From: Nymphaea colorata
Lineage: Eukaryota; Streptophyta; Magnoliopsida; Nymphaeales; Nymphaeaceae
Length of the DNA stretch: 64,000 bases
Direction: 5' to 3'
Assembly (NCBI RefSeq): GCF_008831285.2
Contig: NC_045139.1
Span: 2,550,704 to 2,614,703 of the forward strand
Below the pieces are notes generated by a model. It was not told the origin of the DNA, made no database searches, and worked only from the letters and a program-made list of their open reading frames with translations. Shown here piece after piece: positions 36,480 to 47,365 of this stretch (positions are counted from its first letter, which is position 1; every line of letters begins with the position of its first letter). The translations under genes and the position numbers were made by a program.

Positions 36480-36786
36480 CTTGTTTAGCCAAACCAGCTG
36501 AAGTCCTTAGAAGAATAGTGGTTTAAGCTATTAGGTGTGCTTTGTCCCATATAAGATTTGAAAGAAATCTATGTAAAGAGAAGGTTTGAGTTTTTCATTT
36601 GCTAATTTAAAGTGCTCCATAAAGAGAGGAGAGAGTAGGAACTAAGATATTACCCATTGATGGTCTGAGATCTTCGCTGCTTCTCTCAAAGCACCACTCC
36701 ATTTGCTCGCCTCCTCCTTGTCTATCTTCTTATTTTTGTGGTGCCTTCTAAACGCAGGTGCAAAAGGGCCAGTTTGACGGCATACG

Positions 36787-36854
36787 TCTCCTGGCTCCAC
36801 ATCAAAGAACACCGGTATGATCTCCTGGCTCCACATCAAAGAACACCGGTATGA
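36787..36854 (-). repeat. Perfect 34-bp tandem duplication in the TIR exon of TNL C
   Basis: Units 36787-36820 and 36821-36854 are identical (begin tctcctggctcc, end ccggtatga). Removing one unit restores the reading frame, so this is a single clean inactivating event. Confidence 0.95.
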
Positions 36855-37487
36855 TGAGCCTTTTGCAGTCTACAATCTTGGTTATTTCCATTAAACACCA
36901 CCTTAAATCAGCATAGCTTTTGGAGAAGATGGGAACAAAGATTTTGGATCTTTCTATGTTTCCGAGTACATCCTCCACCTTCTTCCCCCTTTTCAACTCC
37001 TCATTGTCGATGAAAGTGGTGATGCCTTGGTTTTGCAATGCTTCATAGAGAAGGCCGGTGAAGCTTTTGCGAGTGTCTGATCCCTTAAAGCTCAAAAACA
37101 CGTCATACTGGAAGCCATCTTCCCTCACCGATGGTGGGGATGATGACGGAGACCGTGTAAAAGACTCTGCTTTACCTTCTTCAGAATTAATTGGCCTCCC
37201 TGTTTTTCCTCTAGACCTTCTTGATAGACGAGACCAGAGGAAGAAGGTGGTTACAGTGGCGATCATACCATACAGATTCCTCAAAGATAGAGGTCTCTCT
37301 GTCTCTCTCAATGCCAAAGCTGCTTTCACAATGTTCTCCTCTCGCTGGCGGTCGTTTAGCTAATGAATACAGAGAAGGCAGCAGGGATATGGATGACAGG
37401 ATGAGGTTGGGTTGTGAATTTTCTTGTATCTGTATGTGGGTGAAGAAGGCAGGAGAGGTGGAGCTGCTCTATCTAAGTGCTTCAAGC

Positions 37488-37499
37488 ATATATTTATAA
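37488..37499 (-). promoter_or_regulatory. TATA box of TNL C
   Basis: The minus strand reads cttataaatatatgcttgaag, matching the TATA plus TTGAAG arrangement of gene B. It is about 160 bp upstream of the open TIR frame. Confidence 0.55.
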
Positions 37500-37544
37500 G
37501 AAGCCAAGCTCTTTCTGCCTTAATGAGGCAATGGAGGATTGAGA

Positions 37545-37900
37545 TTTCCTGGAAGGAAGACGCGAAGGTGCCTTCCTCATGAGGTCGCTGATTCTCTTTC
37601 AGTTTGAGCGTCTTTAGTGAAATGTTCTTCAGAATTTTTGAGAGATATTTCATTTGAATCCAAAAGTGCTGTGCAAGGAAACCACTCAGAAATTTCTCGT
37701 AAGTTCACCTCACTGTCTTCTATGGGTTTTTTCTACAACCAACTCCCACTTAATTATTAAATTGGAATTCGATCCTGTTTTATTTAAGCTTCTCGTGGGT
37801 TCATTTCACCAAGGTCATGCTTCATGCAATTATTCCATTCTACCATACTTATCATACTTAAAAAAGTAACTTTTTGTAGACTTTTCTTTTACTCTTACAT
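37545..37900 (-). promoter_or_regulatory. Conserved TNL upstream region of TNL C
   Basis: Shared with 57640-58090 and, as reverse complement, with 44925-45034 plus 50936-51190 (split by the copia element). The sharpest part is an imperfect palindrome ggaaggaagacgcgaagg...ccttcctca near 37550-37580. A cis-regulatory role is inferred only from its repeated retention. Confidence 0.45.
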
Positions 37901-38029
37901 TAATGACGAACCCATGCAGTTTTGCTTAAGCTTTATTTGGACTTTTTGGATTTCAGTCAAGATTTCTTTTTCCATAGGAAACCAATCCTAATTAGTTATC
38001 AATATGTTTCCAAAAGCAAAATGATGAGA

Positions 38030-41000
38030 CCAAAGGTGCCGTAGGATTGGATACTCTCTCCCGAAATTTGAAGATTTGCGATTGTCCTGTTAATTATTTA
38101 TGCACACAGACGCACATTAATTTTTTACATAATGTATTTGCTTCTACAAAAGTTGTAAAAAGCTGCTTAATTTTTTGATAAATAACAAGATCATTACTCA
38201 ACTTCTAAAGGGGTCAACCAATAGGTGCTGATTTTTTTTAGAGAAAATTTTAAGGACAGCCATTTGAATCTCAAGTGGAGAAACACTTAGTTCACAAAAC
38301 TTCCTCATTTGATCAAAATTATTGCCTTGCGTGCTTGTTTTTGAGATAATTTGTATAAGGAGGCAGAAGAAATATGCATGAGGTTAGATTGTCAATGTTT
38401 TTGTTTTTTTTTTGGTAATGTGTGTACGGAGATAAATGCACATTTTATAATGGTTTTTAGTGACACAACATTAAAATTACTTTTCCTTTAGAGGCTACTT
38501 TTTATGTACTCCCACTTATCACATTGTCAAATATATATTCCATCGTGTTTTATTTAAGCATTTAACGTTAATTTTTGAAATTAAATTTCTTAGGAAAAAA
38601 TGATCTTTTATTCTTTTTAAGCATTTCACATCTGTTACTTTTTGAAACTAAATATATTAAGAATATTTTTCTTTTTGGAGAAAAGTGAACTTGATAACTT
38701 ATAATTAATAAATAACCAGTAATGCACCTAAATTTTCAATATCGTGAAAATTAAATGCCCAGCTGTTTTCTATTATTAAAAAATCCAAGGCTTGTCAGGC
38801 AAAGATGCATGGTCTTTCCAATATATGAAGGAAAGAACTGGAATGATCAGCTGGGCATGTAGCATTTTGTCAATGAGAAAAATAAAGTTTCTTTTAATAT
38901 CGCAACTACAAAGGTAGATTGTAAAAAAGAGAAAAAAGAATTTGAATTATTTGTCAGTATATGATTAGGTGCTGATTTTTTTAGAGAAATTTTTAAGGAC
39001 AGCCATTTGAATCTCAAGTGGAGAAACACTCCGTTCACAAAATTTCCTCATTTGATCAAAATTATTGCCTTGTGTGCTTGTTTTTGAGATAATTTGTACA
39101 AGGAGGCAGAAGAAATATGCATGAGCTTAGATTGTGATTTTTTTTTTTTTTGTAATGTGTGTACGTAGGTAAATGCACATTTTATAATGGTTTTTAGTGA
39201 GACAACATTAAAAAAAAAAATATCCAATCACAAAGTTATCGTACTGTCTAGCTACGGTTTTCAATTCTTTTATATTGATCAACCGGTGCTGCCCAAAGTA
39301 TTGCCTCCAAGTAATTGACATATATAATGCTTCATCTTTCTAGCATGTTCTAAAGTACTACTTTTTCTTTAGTGGCTACTTTTTAGGTACTCCCACGTTA
39401 TCACATTGTCAAATATATATTCCGTCGTCTTTTATTTAAGCATTTAACGTTACTTAAACTTCTTAGGAAAAAATGCTCTTTTATTCTTTTAAGCATTTCA
39501 CATGTTAATTTTTGAAACTAAATATATTAAGAATATTTTTCTTTTTGGAGAAAAGCGAACTTAAGAACTTACAGTTTTCAATACTGTTAGGAAAATTATA
39601 TGCCCAGCTGTTTTCTCTTATTAAAAAATCCAAGGCTTGTCAGGCAGAACAAGTACAACAGGTGGCAAGATGCATAGTTTTCCAATATATGAAGGAAAAC
39701 ACTAGAATGATCAGCTGGGCGTGTAGCATTTCTTCAAAGAGAAAAATAAAAAGTTTCTTTTAATATAGCAACTACAAAGGTAGATTGTAAAAAAGAGAAA
39801 AAAAGATTAAATTATTTGTCACGATATGATTAGGTGAGATTTCGCCCCTTTACCTACTTATCTAAAATGTCATAAATTCAACCGGAAGCCTTTTCCTTGT
39901 TCTTTCTAATTTTCTTTTTGTTGTTCCTTTCTTTTAATTTATACGTTGGCATTTTGTTTTTGAAAATGGCGGAGTTCGTTTCCAATACTAAAATGTTTAG
40001 CGTTAGCGAAAAACAAATGATACCGAATTCTAAGAATGAGTTTTTTTGGTATTGATTCAGATGCGCAGTTATATGTATTCATTTATAAAACTCATCTCCT
40101 GCATGTTGTAGGATGAGCAAAACGTTGAGTCCTTAGCGAAAAGCTGCGTTAGGGTTGGACACTCTCTCTGGAAATTTGAAGGTTTTCTATTGTCCTGTTA
40201 ATTATACATGCACACAGACGCATATTAATTTTTTATATAATGTATTACTTCACAAAAATTATAAAATGCTGCTTAGTTTTTTGAGAATAACAAGATCATT
40301 ACTCAATTTCTAATGGGGCCAACGAATAGGTGCCGAATTTTTGAGAGAAAATTTTTGGGACAACCATTTGATTCTAAAGTGGAGGAGTAATACTTGGTTC
40401 ACAGAACTTTCTCATTTGATCAAAATTATTGCCTCGCGTGTTTCTTTTTAGACAATTTTATAAGGAAGCAGAACAGATATGCATGAGGTTGGATTGTGAA
40501 TTTTTTTTTGCAATATATGTACGTAAAATATCTAGGAAAAATATACTGTTTTGTTTAACAAATAGGGATGTCAATGAATAAGATATATTCTTAACCAAAT
40601 CCCCTTTTTCATATATTCATAGATTTTGACTCAAATACAAATGAAGAAAAATCATGTCCAAATGAAAATCAGAAATCCGATAAATCTGATTTTTACATTC
40701 ATGCCAAATTCGAATCTGAATTTTAAACCATATCAAGTAAATTTTCAAAAGGTAAGGACATTGAATTAATGATATTTGTTTAAAACTAAATCCCGTCCGA
40801 AGTTGAATCCTTGTTTGATTGGATATTTATATACATCTGAATCTGAAACTGATCAGATTTGTAAATCTGAATCCAATCCAATTTTTTAATTCAGATCTTA
40901 ATTTTTTTTATATCAGACCTTTTGAAAGGGTTCCGTTGGATACCCGATTTAAATCGGACATACTGTCATTATACGTACCAAGAACTTTGGTACTTCTAGT

Positions 41001-41745
41001 ATTTACAAGAAACCAAACTTTTTTGCATTACTTGAATGGAAGGACGGAAGAGGTGATGTTTGAAAAGAGCCTGCAGCCTTTGAACGGCTTTCTTTTTTTT
41101 CATTTTTGTGCTCATATAAAACAGCTACGACACTTGGCTACGGTTTTTACTATATATGCACAGTTTGTAATGGTTTTTAGTGACACAAAATAAAAAAAAG
41201 TCATCCAAATACAAGTAATTGATATTGATAATGCTTTATCGTTGTAGGCTTGTAGCATGTTCAAAAGTACTACTATTTGTTTAGAGGCTACTTTTAAGTA
41301 CTTCCACGTTATCACATCGTCAAATATTCCATCCTATTTTATTTAAGCATTTAACGTTAATTTTTGAAATTAAATTTATTAAGAACAATGTTCTACTACT
41401 TTATCTAAGGGTTTCACTTATGTTAATTTTTTATACTAAATATATTAGAAAAATTTGTCTTTGTTTTCGAGAAAAGCGAACCTAATAACTTATAATTGAT
41501 CAATAAGAAACAATGCACCTAAAGTTTCAATATTGTTAGGAAAATTAAATACCCAACTCTATTTTCTTATTAAAAAATCCAAGGCTTCTAAAGCAGAAAA
41601 AGTACAATAGGTGGTAACATGTACACTTTTGCCGATACATGAACGAAACGAGTGGAATGATCAGTCACGTAGATGACAAAAATTTCTTTTAATATCGCAA
41701 CTACAAAGGTATATACCGACGTAGATTGTAAAAAACGTTCTTCTT
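38030..41745. repeat. AT-rich spacer unit present in three tandem copies
   Basis: Copies lie at about 38030-38950, 38966-39835 and 40130-41745. Shared landmarks in order: tcatttgatcaaaattattgcc; tataatggtttttagtga; ttatttaagcatttaacgtt; and atcgcaactacaaaggtaga. The third copy carries an insertion at about 40560-41110 made of 'aatctgaatccaatcc'-type repeat sequence. A partial fourth copy is at 58200-58510. No coding capacity was found. The array ends directly at the 3' side of TNL D. Confidence 0.75.
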
Positions 41746-41852
41746 TCCCAAACGCAAGCCAACTCATGGGCTCAAGTGAACATATAAGAAGCATTCAGGA
41801 CTTAGCTTTTCGAGTCTACAGGCCTTATGCCATGTAGGTTTGCTCTTAGTGA

Positions 41853-44610
41853 CTAACCAAAATTCACCAGAACGATTGGATGTTCAGAATCAGAAAGAAA
41901 ATAGTTGTATGAGTTGCTGATGTCACCACCGATTAAGACACTGCCATTGATGGAAGCAAGCATAATCATCATCCCCCGAGCCTGTCCTGCAAATCTTCCT
42001 TGTCTTACCATCGTCATCAGCTCGCTATTCCAATCGAAAGTAGCCTCAGGGCGTCTATATCCTCTTTCAATCAAAGTTGTGAAGGTAAATTGGGCATCAG
42101 CTGTCATGACATCTATTTGGAGGACCCTGCCCAGGAGCCCCGCGCCTTTATCCAGTTTCAAGCCACTGTTGTCCTCGCCGCTTTTAATTCTCTCATCTAG
42201 TCCCGAGCTAATATCTTCGCTGCTTTCAAGGCTGAGGATGCCCATATCTTCGCCACTTTCATAGGTGAGAACGCTCTCATCTTCATTACTTTCAAAGCAT
42301 GCATCTACTTCCGCTCCAACGCTGTCCAGGTCACTATCTTGTCCACTTAAGGTTTCTATGTCAACGCTATCTCTGTCACTTGCATTCCCTTCATTTGACT
42401 CCTGTTGCGAGCCAAGAACATTCCCTTCATTTTATTCGTGTTGCGAGCCAAGAACATACGGGTTTCTGTCTCCCTCACCAATGCTATCTTTGCCACTTGC
42501 AATACCTTCTAGTAGCTTTTTGTCTTCGTCACTTTCGATGCTTTTATCTAGTTCGAAGCCCTTGTTGTCTATGCTGCTTTCATCTACAATCAGATATAAA
42601 TACAAGGAGGCCCACCTAAATTGATTGGGAAAAGGAAAAGAGACACCTTGTGAATATGACGGCTCGACGTAGATCAAGGTCCCAGCGATGGAGAATTCAC
42701 TTAGACGTCCAATGTTTGCCCCCTGAAAAATAGAACGAGTAGGTACCATAGTGAGCCAACTAGTCAAATTTTCTGCATGACTATAATCTCTAGTTAGCTA
42801 AAGTTGAAGAGAAAAGAACTCTATTTACATTCAGTAAAGAGATAGCATATTTTTTTCCTTGAAAGAAGTTGTTTACCTGAAGTCTTTCTTGGAATGAGTC
42901 ATGAAGGCTTCTACATCCTCCGAGCACTAATTTTACCAATCGTTTCAACTTCTCGATGCCAGGAACGTCCACAAGTTTTCTGCAGTTTTCTAGATCCAAT
43001 TTCTGCAGCCCCCCTGCATTTGAGACATCTGCTATCATTTCCAGTTGATGACAGTCTTGTGCATAGAGCTTGGTGAGGGAAGGAGGGAATTGAGGGAAAG
43101 AGTAGTGTTGTCTCTCTGAAGATTTTTCATCACCACTTGATGACACAACATGGCTCTTCAACAACATCAATGATCCAACAGTTGCAGAAGCCGGCAAGAA
43201 TTTGAGCCTTTTGCAACGAATAACTGATAGGACCTTTAGCTTCTGTAGTGAGACAATGGAGTCTGGCAACTCTTCAATGGCTGTCAAACTCAGATTAAGC
43301 CGCCACAAGCTCTTCATGTTGCCAAGAAAGGTGGGCAAAGATGCAAGACATTTACAGCCGCCAGCGTCTAGTACTTCAAGATTGAACAATGAACATACGC
43401 AATCATGTATTTCTTTCAATGAGTGACAACCCTTTAGAATTAACGACTTCAGTTGCTTCATTTGCCCCATGGATCCGGGCAAACCCCTTAGTGATTTACA
43501 TTTTTTCAAAGACAAGTGTGTCAACCTCTTGAGATGCCCAATTGATGGATGAAGTTCACTCAACTTAACACATTTTTCGAAATCCAAAGTCTTTAAATGT
43601 GGTATGCTTGAAAAATCTGGACACATCGTGAGATTCTTACAGTTACAAAAATTTAGGACTTTCAATTTGTCAAGCGTCAATGACTTTAAAACTCCCAATT
43701 GTGACGGCAAAGCTGCAATGTTGTAGCAATTGGTAAGGTCAAGCTCTTTGAGAGAAGTCAATTGCCAAACTTCTTCAGGTAGTTCCTTTAGTGATTCACA
43801 GCCCCTCAGTTGCAAGTTAGTCAACCCCTTGAGACGCCCAATAAATGGATGAAGTTCAACCATTTGCTTGCAGCCATTAAATTGCAATTTCTTTAAATGT
43901 GGCATACTCATCAAATCTGGACAAAGCCTGAGGTTCTTACAATACCTAAGTTTTAGCACTTCCAAATTTTCAAGCGAGTTCTCCTTCAATGACTTAGAAT
44001 CCCCTTGTTGTGATGGCAAACTTATAATTTGAGAGCAATGAGTGAGGTCAAGCTTTTTTAGTGATGACAATCGACAAACTTCTTGAGGCAATTCCCTTAG
44101 TGATTTGCGGTGCTTCAAAGACAAGTAAGTCAGACTCTTCAGATGTCCAATAGATGAATGAAGTTCACTCATCTTCTCACAATATCCACAGTCCAATGTC
44201 TCTAGACTTGGCATGCTCGTAAAATCTGGACACATGGTGAGCTTGGAACAATCATTGAGATATAAGACTTTCAATTTCTCAAGCAAGGGCTGCTCCACTG
44301 CCCTTGAATCCCCCAATTTCTTTGGCAAAGTTGTAAGTTGGTAGCACCCACTGAGGTTAAGAATTTCGAGTGAGGTCAACTGACAAAATTCATCAGGCAG
44401 TTTCTTAAGTGCTGTATGACTCAAAGACAAGTTAATCAAGCTCTTGAGATGCCCCATAGTTGGATGAAGTTCAGTCATCTTATGACAACCCCCAAAGTTC
44501 AATATTTGAAGATGTGGCATGCTCGTAAAATTTGGACAAATGGTGAAATTGTGGCAATTATGGAGACTTAAAAATTCCAATTTCTCTAGCAAGAGAGGAG
44601 AGACCTGTGC
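41853..44610 (-). pseudogene. TNL D: LRR plus C-terminal module, lacking TIR and NB-ARC
   Basis: LRR exon from about 44610 to 42877 and last exon 42722-41853, with matching donor and acceptor and no stop in the LRR exon. It holds about 20 LRR units such as LKSLTYLSLKHRKSLRELP. The last exon has the module (IDVMTADAQFTFTTLI, MIMLASINGSVLIGGDI, ending IVLVNFG). One nonsense codon (TAA, 42432-42434) interrupts the acidic linker; the frame is otherwise open. Upstream, the frame runs into repeat-derived sequence (44610-44754) with no ATG; the first in-frame ATG is inside the LRRs (44520). No TIR, NB-ARC or linker exon exists before the copia element. It could yield an LRR-only decoy, but a dead fragment is more likely. 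Confidence 0.8.
42384..42455 (-). repeat. 36-bp in-frame tandem repeat carrying the stop codon of TNL D
   Basis: Units 42420-42455 (VLGSQHE, stop, NEGN) and 42384-42419 (VLGSQQESNEGN) differ by few bases. The stop is TAA in one unit where the other has TCA. A single substitution therefore ends the frame. Confidence 0.85.
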
Positions 44611-44935
44611 AATGAGAGAGGAGAGGTTCTGTCGAGTGCGAGAGAGGAGGACACACAATGAGAGAGGGGAAGATAGGCGTCGAGAGGAAAAGAGGGGAAA
44701 ATTGAGAGCCCTAATGGCTCTCAATGTTGTCTCCGCGAAAAAGTCCAATCTCACAGGTCAGATTTTTTCACGTGTGAAATTTCACCCGATCGCATCTCAT
44801 TTTTCGGGTAAAATTTCATGCTGTTTGATAGGTTGTGAAGTGAACTGGTGAAAGTTTACCTGCCGTACATATTTCAACCCATGCCCAGGATTTTTTCTCT
44901 GCATCAAACGGCTATAGGAAAAGTCTACAAAAAGT
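44600..44935. repeat. Repeat R, copy 1 (forms the 5' end of TNL D)
   Basis: Matches 57000-57562. Shared parts are a GA-rich block, the palindrome gagagccctaatggctctc, tctccgcgaaaaagtc, several 'gtgaaatttcacccg' words, and the end caggattttttctctgcatcaaacgg. The end resembles MITE termini (GCATCAAACGGGCC). Likely a non-autonomous transposon; its class is uncertain. Confidence 0.55.
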
Positions 44936-45034
44936 TATCTTTTAAGTATCGTAGAAAGGAATAATGGCATCAAGTACGCATGACCTTGGTGAATGAACCC
45001 ATGAAAATCTTCTCGGCGCTTAACATTATTGACT

Positions 45035-45039
45035 AAATT
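45035..45039. other. Target site duplication (left), AAATT
   Basis: AAATT immediately left of the left LTR, repeated at 50931-50935. This perfect 5-bp duplication is the expected length for Ty1/copia integration. Confidence 0.9.
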
Positions 45040-45302
45040 TGTGAAGAAGAACGTGATGAAACGAGAGAAGGAAAAAAAAAGATGAGTGAGCCAACTTGAT
45101 GTATTATTTCACATATGGTTAGGTATTTATACAACTTTACAGGCATATATAGATCCCACAAATTTTGGGATTGAGAGATCACAATCTTAGGAAAGAATAT
45201 AATTTCTTTCATGAAATTTCACTTTCTGATTTTCCTCTTTGATGTATAGGAAAGATTTTTCTTGATTCCTGAAAATCAGCAAACTGATTTTCCTCTCCAA
45301 TA
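45040..45302 (-). repeat. 3' LTR of the copia element
   Basis: Begins tgtgaagaagaacgtgatg on the plus strand and ends ctctccaata. Matches the right LTR with an extra segment near 45215-45285. Confidence 0.9.
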
Positions 45303-45317
45303 CTCCCCCTCAAGTTG
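45303..45317 (-). other. Polypurine tract of the copia element
   Basis: The minus strand reads CAACTTGAGGGGGAG directly before the LTR. It primes plus-strand DNA synthesis in LTR elements. Confidence 0.8.
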
Positions 45318-45496
45318 GTGTGTGCAAATCTGAAACACCCAACTTGATTCTTAAAGTTTGAAAACTGTCTTTCCCCAATGGTTTAGTGAAAATATCAGCT
45401 AGTTGTAAACATGATGATACATCATGAGCCTGAATTATTCCTTGCTGAATTTTTTCTCTTATAAAGTAACAATCTAGCTCTATGTGTTTCGTTCTC

Positions 45497-46573
45497 TCAT
45501 GAAAAACTGGATTTGCTGAAATATGCAGAGCAACTTGATTGTCGCAATATAAATTGACTGTGACTCCATCCTAAGTCATTCAATAAAGCTTTTAACCAAA
45601 CAACTTCACAAGTTGTCAAAGCCATTGCCCGGTATTCTGCTTCAGCAGACGATCTGGCAATAGTAGACTGCTTCTTTGATTTCCAAGAAATAGGACTATT
45701 CCCCAAGAACACAATATATCCACTAACTGATTTACGAGTGGTAGGACAACTAGCCCAATCTGAGTCACAATAGGCCCTCAATTGTTTTGCACTTGATGAG
45801 GATAAAAATATTTCTTTTGCTGGTGAAGCCTTCAAATACTTCAATACTCTAAGTGCTGCTTCATAGTGTGTAGTTCGTGGCGATTGCATGAATTGATTGA
45901 GAACTTGGACTGAATACATTATATCTGGACGAGTAATGGTTAAATAGATCAAACGTCCAACTAACCTCCTGTATTTAGCTGGATCTTTCAATGAAATACC
46001 ATCATTGGGAGTTAAACGCAATTTTTGCTCCATTGAAAAGTCTATAGGCTTGGCTCCTATCAAACCTGCATCATTCAAAATATCCACGATATATTTTCTT
46101 TGACTTAGAAATATTCCCGATGGCGCTCTTGCAACTTCTATGCCAAGAAAATACTTAAGTATTCCCAAGTCCTTAATGTGAAATTTCGAATGTAAATATT
46201 GCTTAACTGAAGCAATTCCTGGTTCATCATTTCCTGCAATGATAAGATCATCAACATAGACAAGAATAACAATAAATTGTTTTTCATGTTTCCGAGTAAA
46301 GAGAGTATTGTCAGCTGATGATTGAATGAAACCAGCGCCTTTGAGTGCAGATAATAGCTTGTGAAACCAGTTACGTGGCGCTTGCTTGAGTCTGTACAGA
46401 GACTTATGAAGGCGACATACTTTATTACTAGAATACTCCCCCTCACACAGAAGGCCTGGAGGAATGGTCATGTATATTTCCTCATGTAATTCTCCATGTA
46501 TAAATGCATTACTCACATCCATTTGATATAAATGCCATCTTTGAATAGAAGCAAGAGCAAGAAGTGTGCGCAT
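45497..46573 (-). pseudogene. Copia reverse transcriptase and RNase H
   Basis: The reverse transcriptase core includes MDVSNAFIHGELHEEIYM, LYRLKQAPRNW and the catalytic LVYVDDLIIAG (near 46250). RNase H motifs follow: RAYCDSDWASCPTTRKSVSG and SSAEAEYRAMA. A frameshift near 45570 (after LLNDLG) moves the RNase H tail to another frame, which continues to a stop at the polypurine tract. The end reads [11 protein letters not shown], typical of plant copia elements. Upstream the frame is separated from the next segment by a stop near 46637. Confidence 0.9.
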
Positions 46574-46636
46574 GGTTGTTAACTTTGCAACCGGAGCAAA
46601 TGTCTCATGATAATCAAGGCCCTCTAGTTGAGTGTA

Positions 46637-47344
46637 TCATTTAACAACAAGTCTGGCTTTGTAGCGTTCAATACTTCCATCTGAACGCCATTTTATCTTA
46701 TAAACCCAACGACAACCAATGAGATTTTTGTGTGGAGGCAAAGTAGTAATAGACCATGTACTGTTTTGTTCAAGAGCCTGAATCTCATCAGCCATAGCAC
46801 TTCGCCAATGTTGATACTTAACCGCTTCCGCATACGAGCTAGGTTCAACATTACTCATGATAGAGGTTAAAAATGCATAATGAGATTTAGAGAATTTGTG
46901 AATAGGTAAATAATTGTGTATGGGATAACGTGTACCTGAGGATTGCTTTGTTGAAGTAAATTCCTTAGGCGGTGAACTTATAACCATCACATTGGAACAC
47001 ACATAGTCTTGAAGATAGGATGGTGAATGACGAGGACGACTAGATTTCCGTAGAGCAAGTGAATCTGGAGGAGGTGGATCATCTAACATAGGTCGATGAT
47101 CTGAAACTGATAGATTTTGGTCATTGTTGATGGAATCGGGAGGTTGAGTAGGTGATAACGGGGAGGAATTTGTTGGAACACCATTCTCACACGATGACAT
47201 ATATTCCTCTCCAAGGTAATCTGGTTGAGGATGAGGTAAAACAACATTGTTCAAATCGTTTGTATGGCATTGTTCGGTTAGAAATGGAAATTTATCCTCA
47301 AAAAAAGATATATCTCTGCTTGTAAAAATTTGTTTGGTATCCAA
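46637..47344 (-). pseudogene. Copia integrase C-terminus to reverse transcriptase start
   Basis: Contains the variable Ser/Pro-rich linker between integrase and reverse transcriptase, then WRSAMADEIQALEQNSTW and GCRWVYKIKWRSDGSIERYK, the conserved start of copia reverse transcriptase. A TGA follows ARLVVK where intact elements continue. Confidence 0.88.
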
Positions 47345-47365
47345 ATCATATACCCGATACCCTTT

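Noticed and set aside
42265-42624. Plus-strand Ser/Leu-rich frames opposite the last exon of D
   Set aside because: Antisense of the acidic Asp/Ser/Glu linker on the minus strand.
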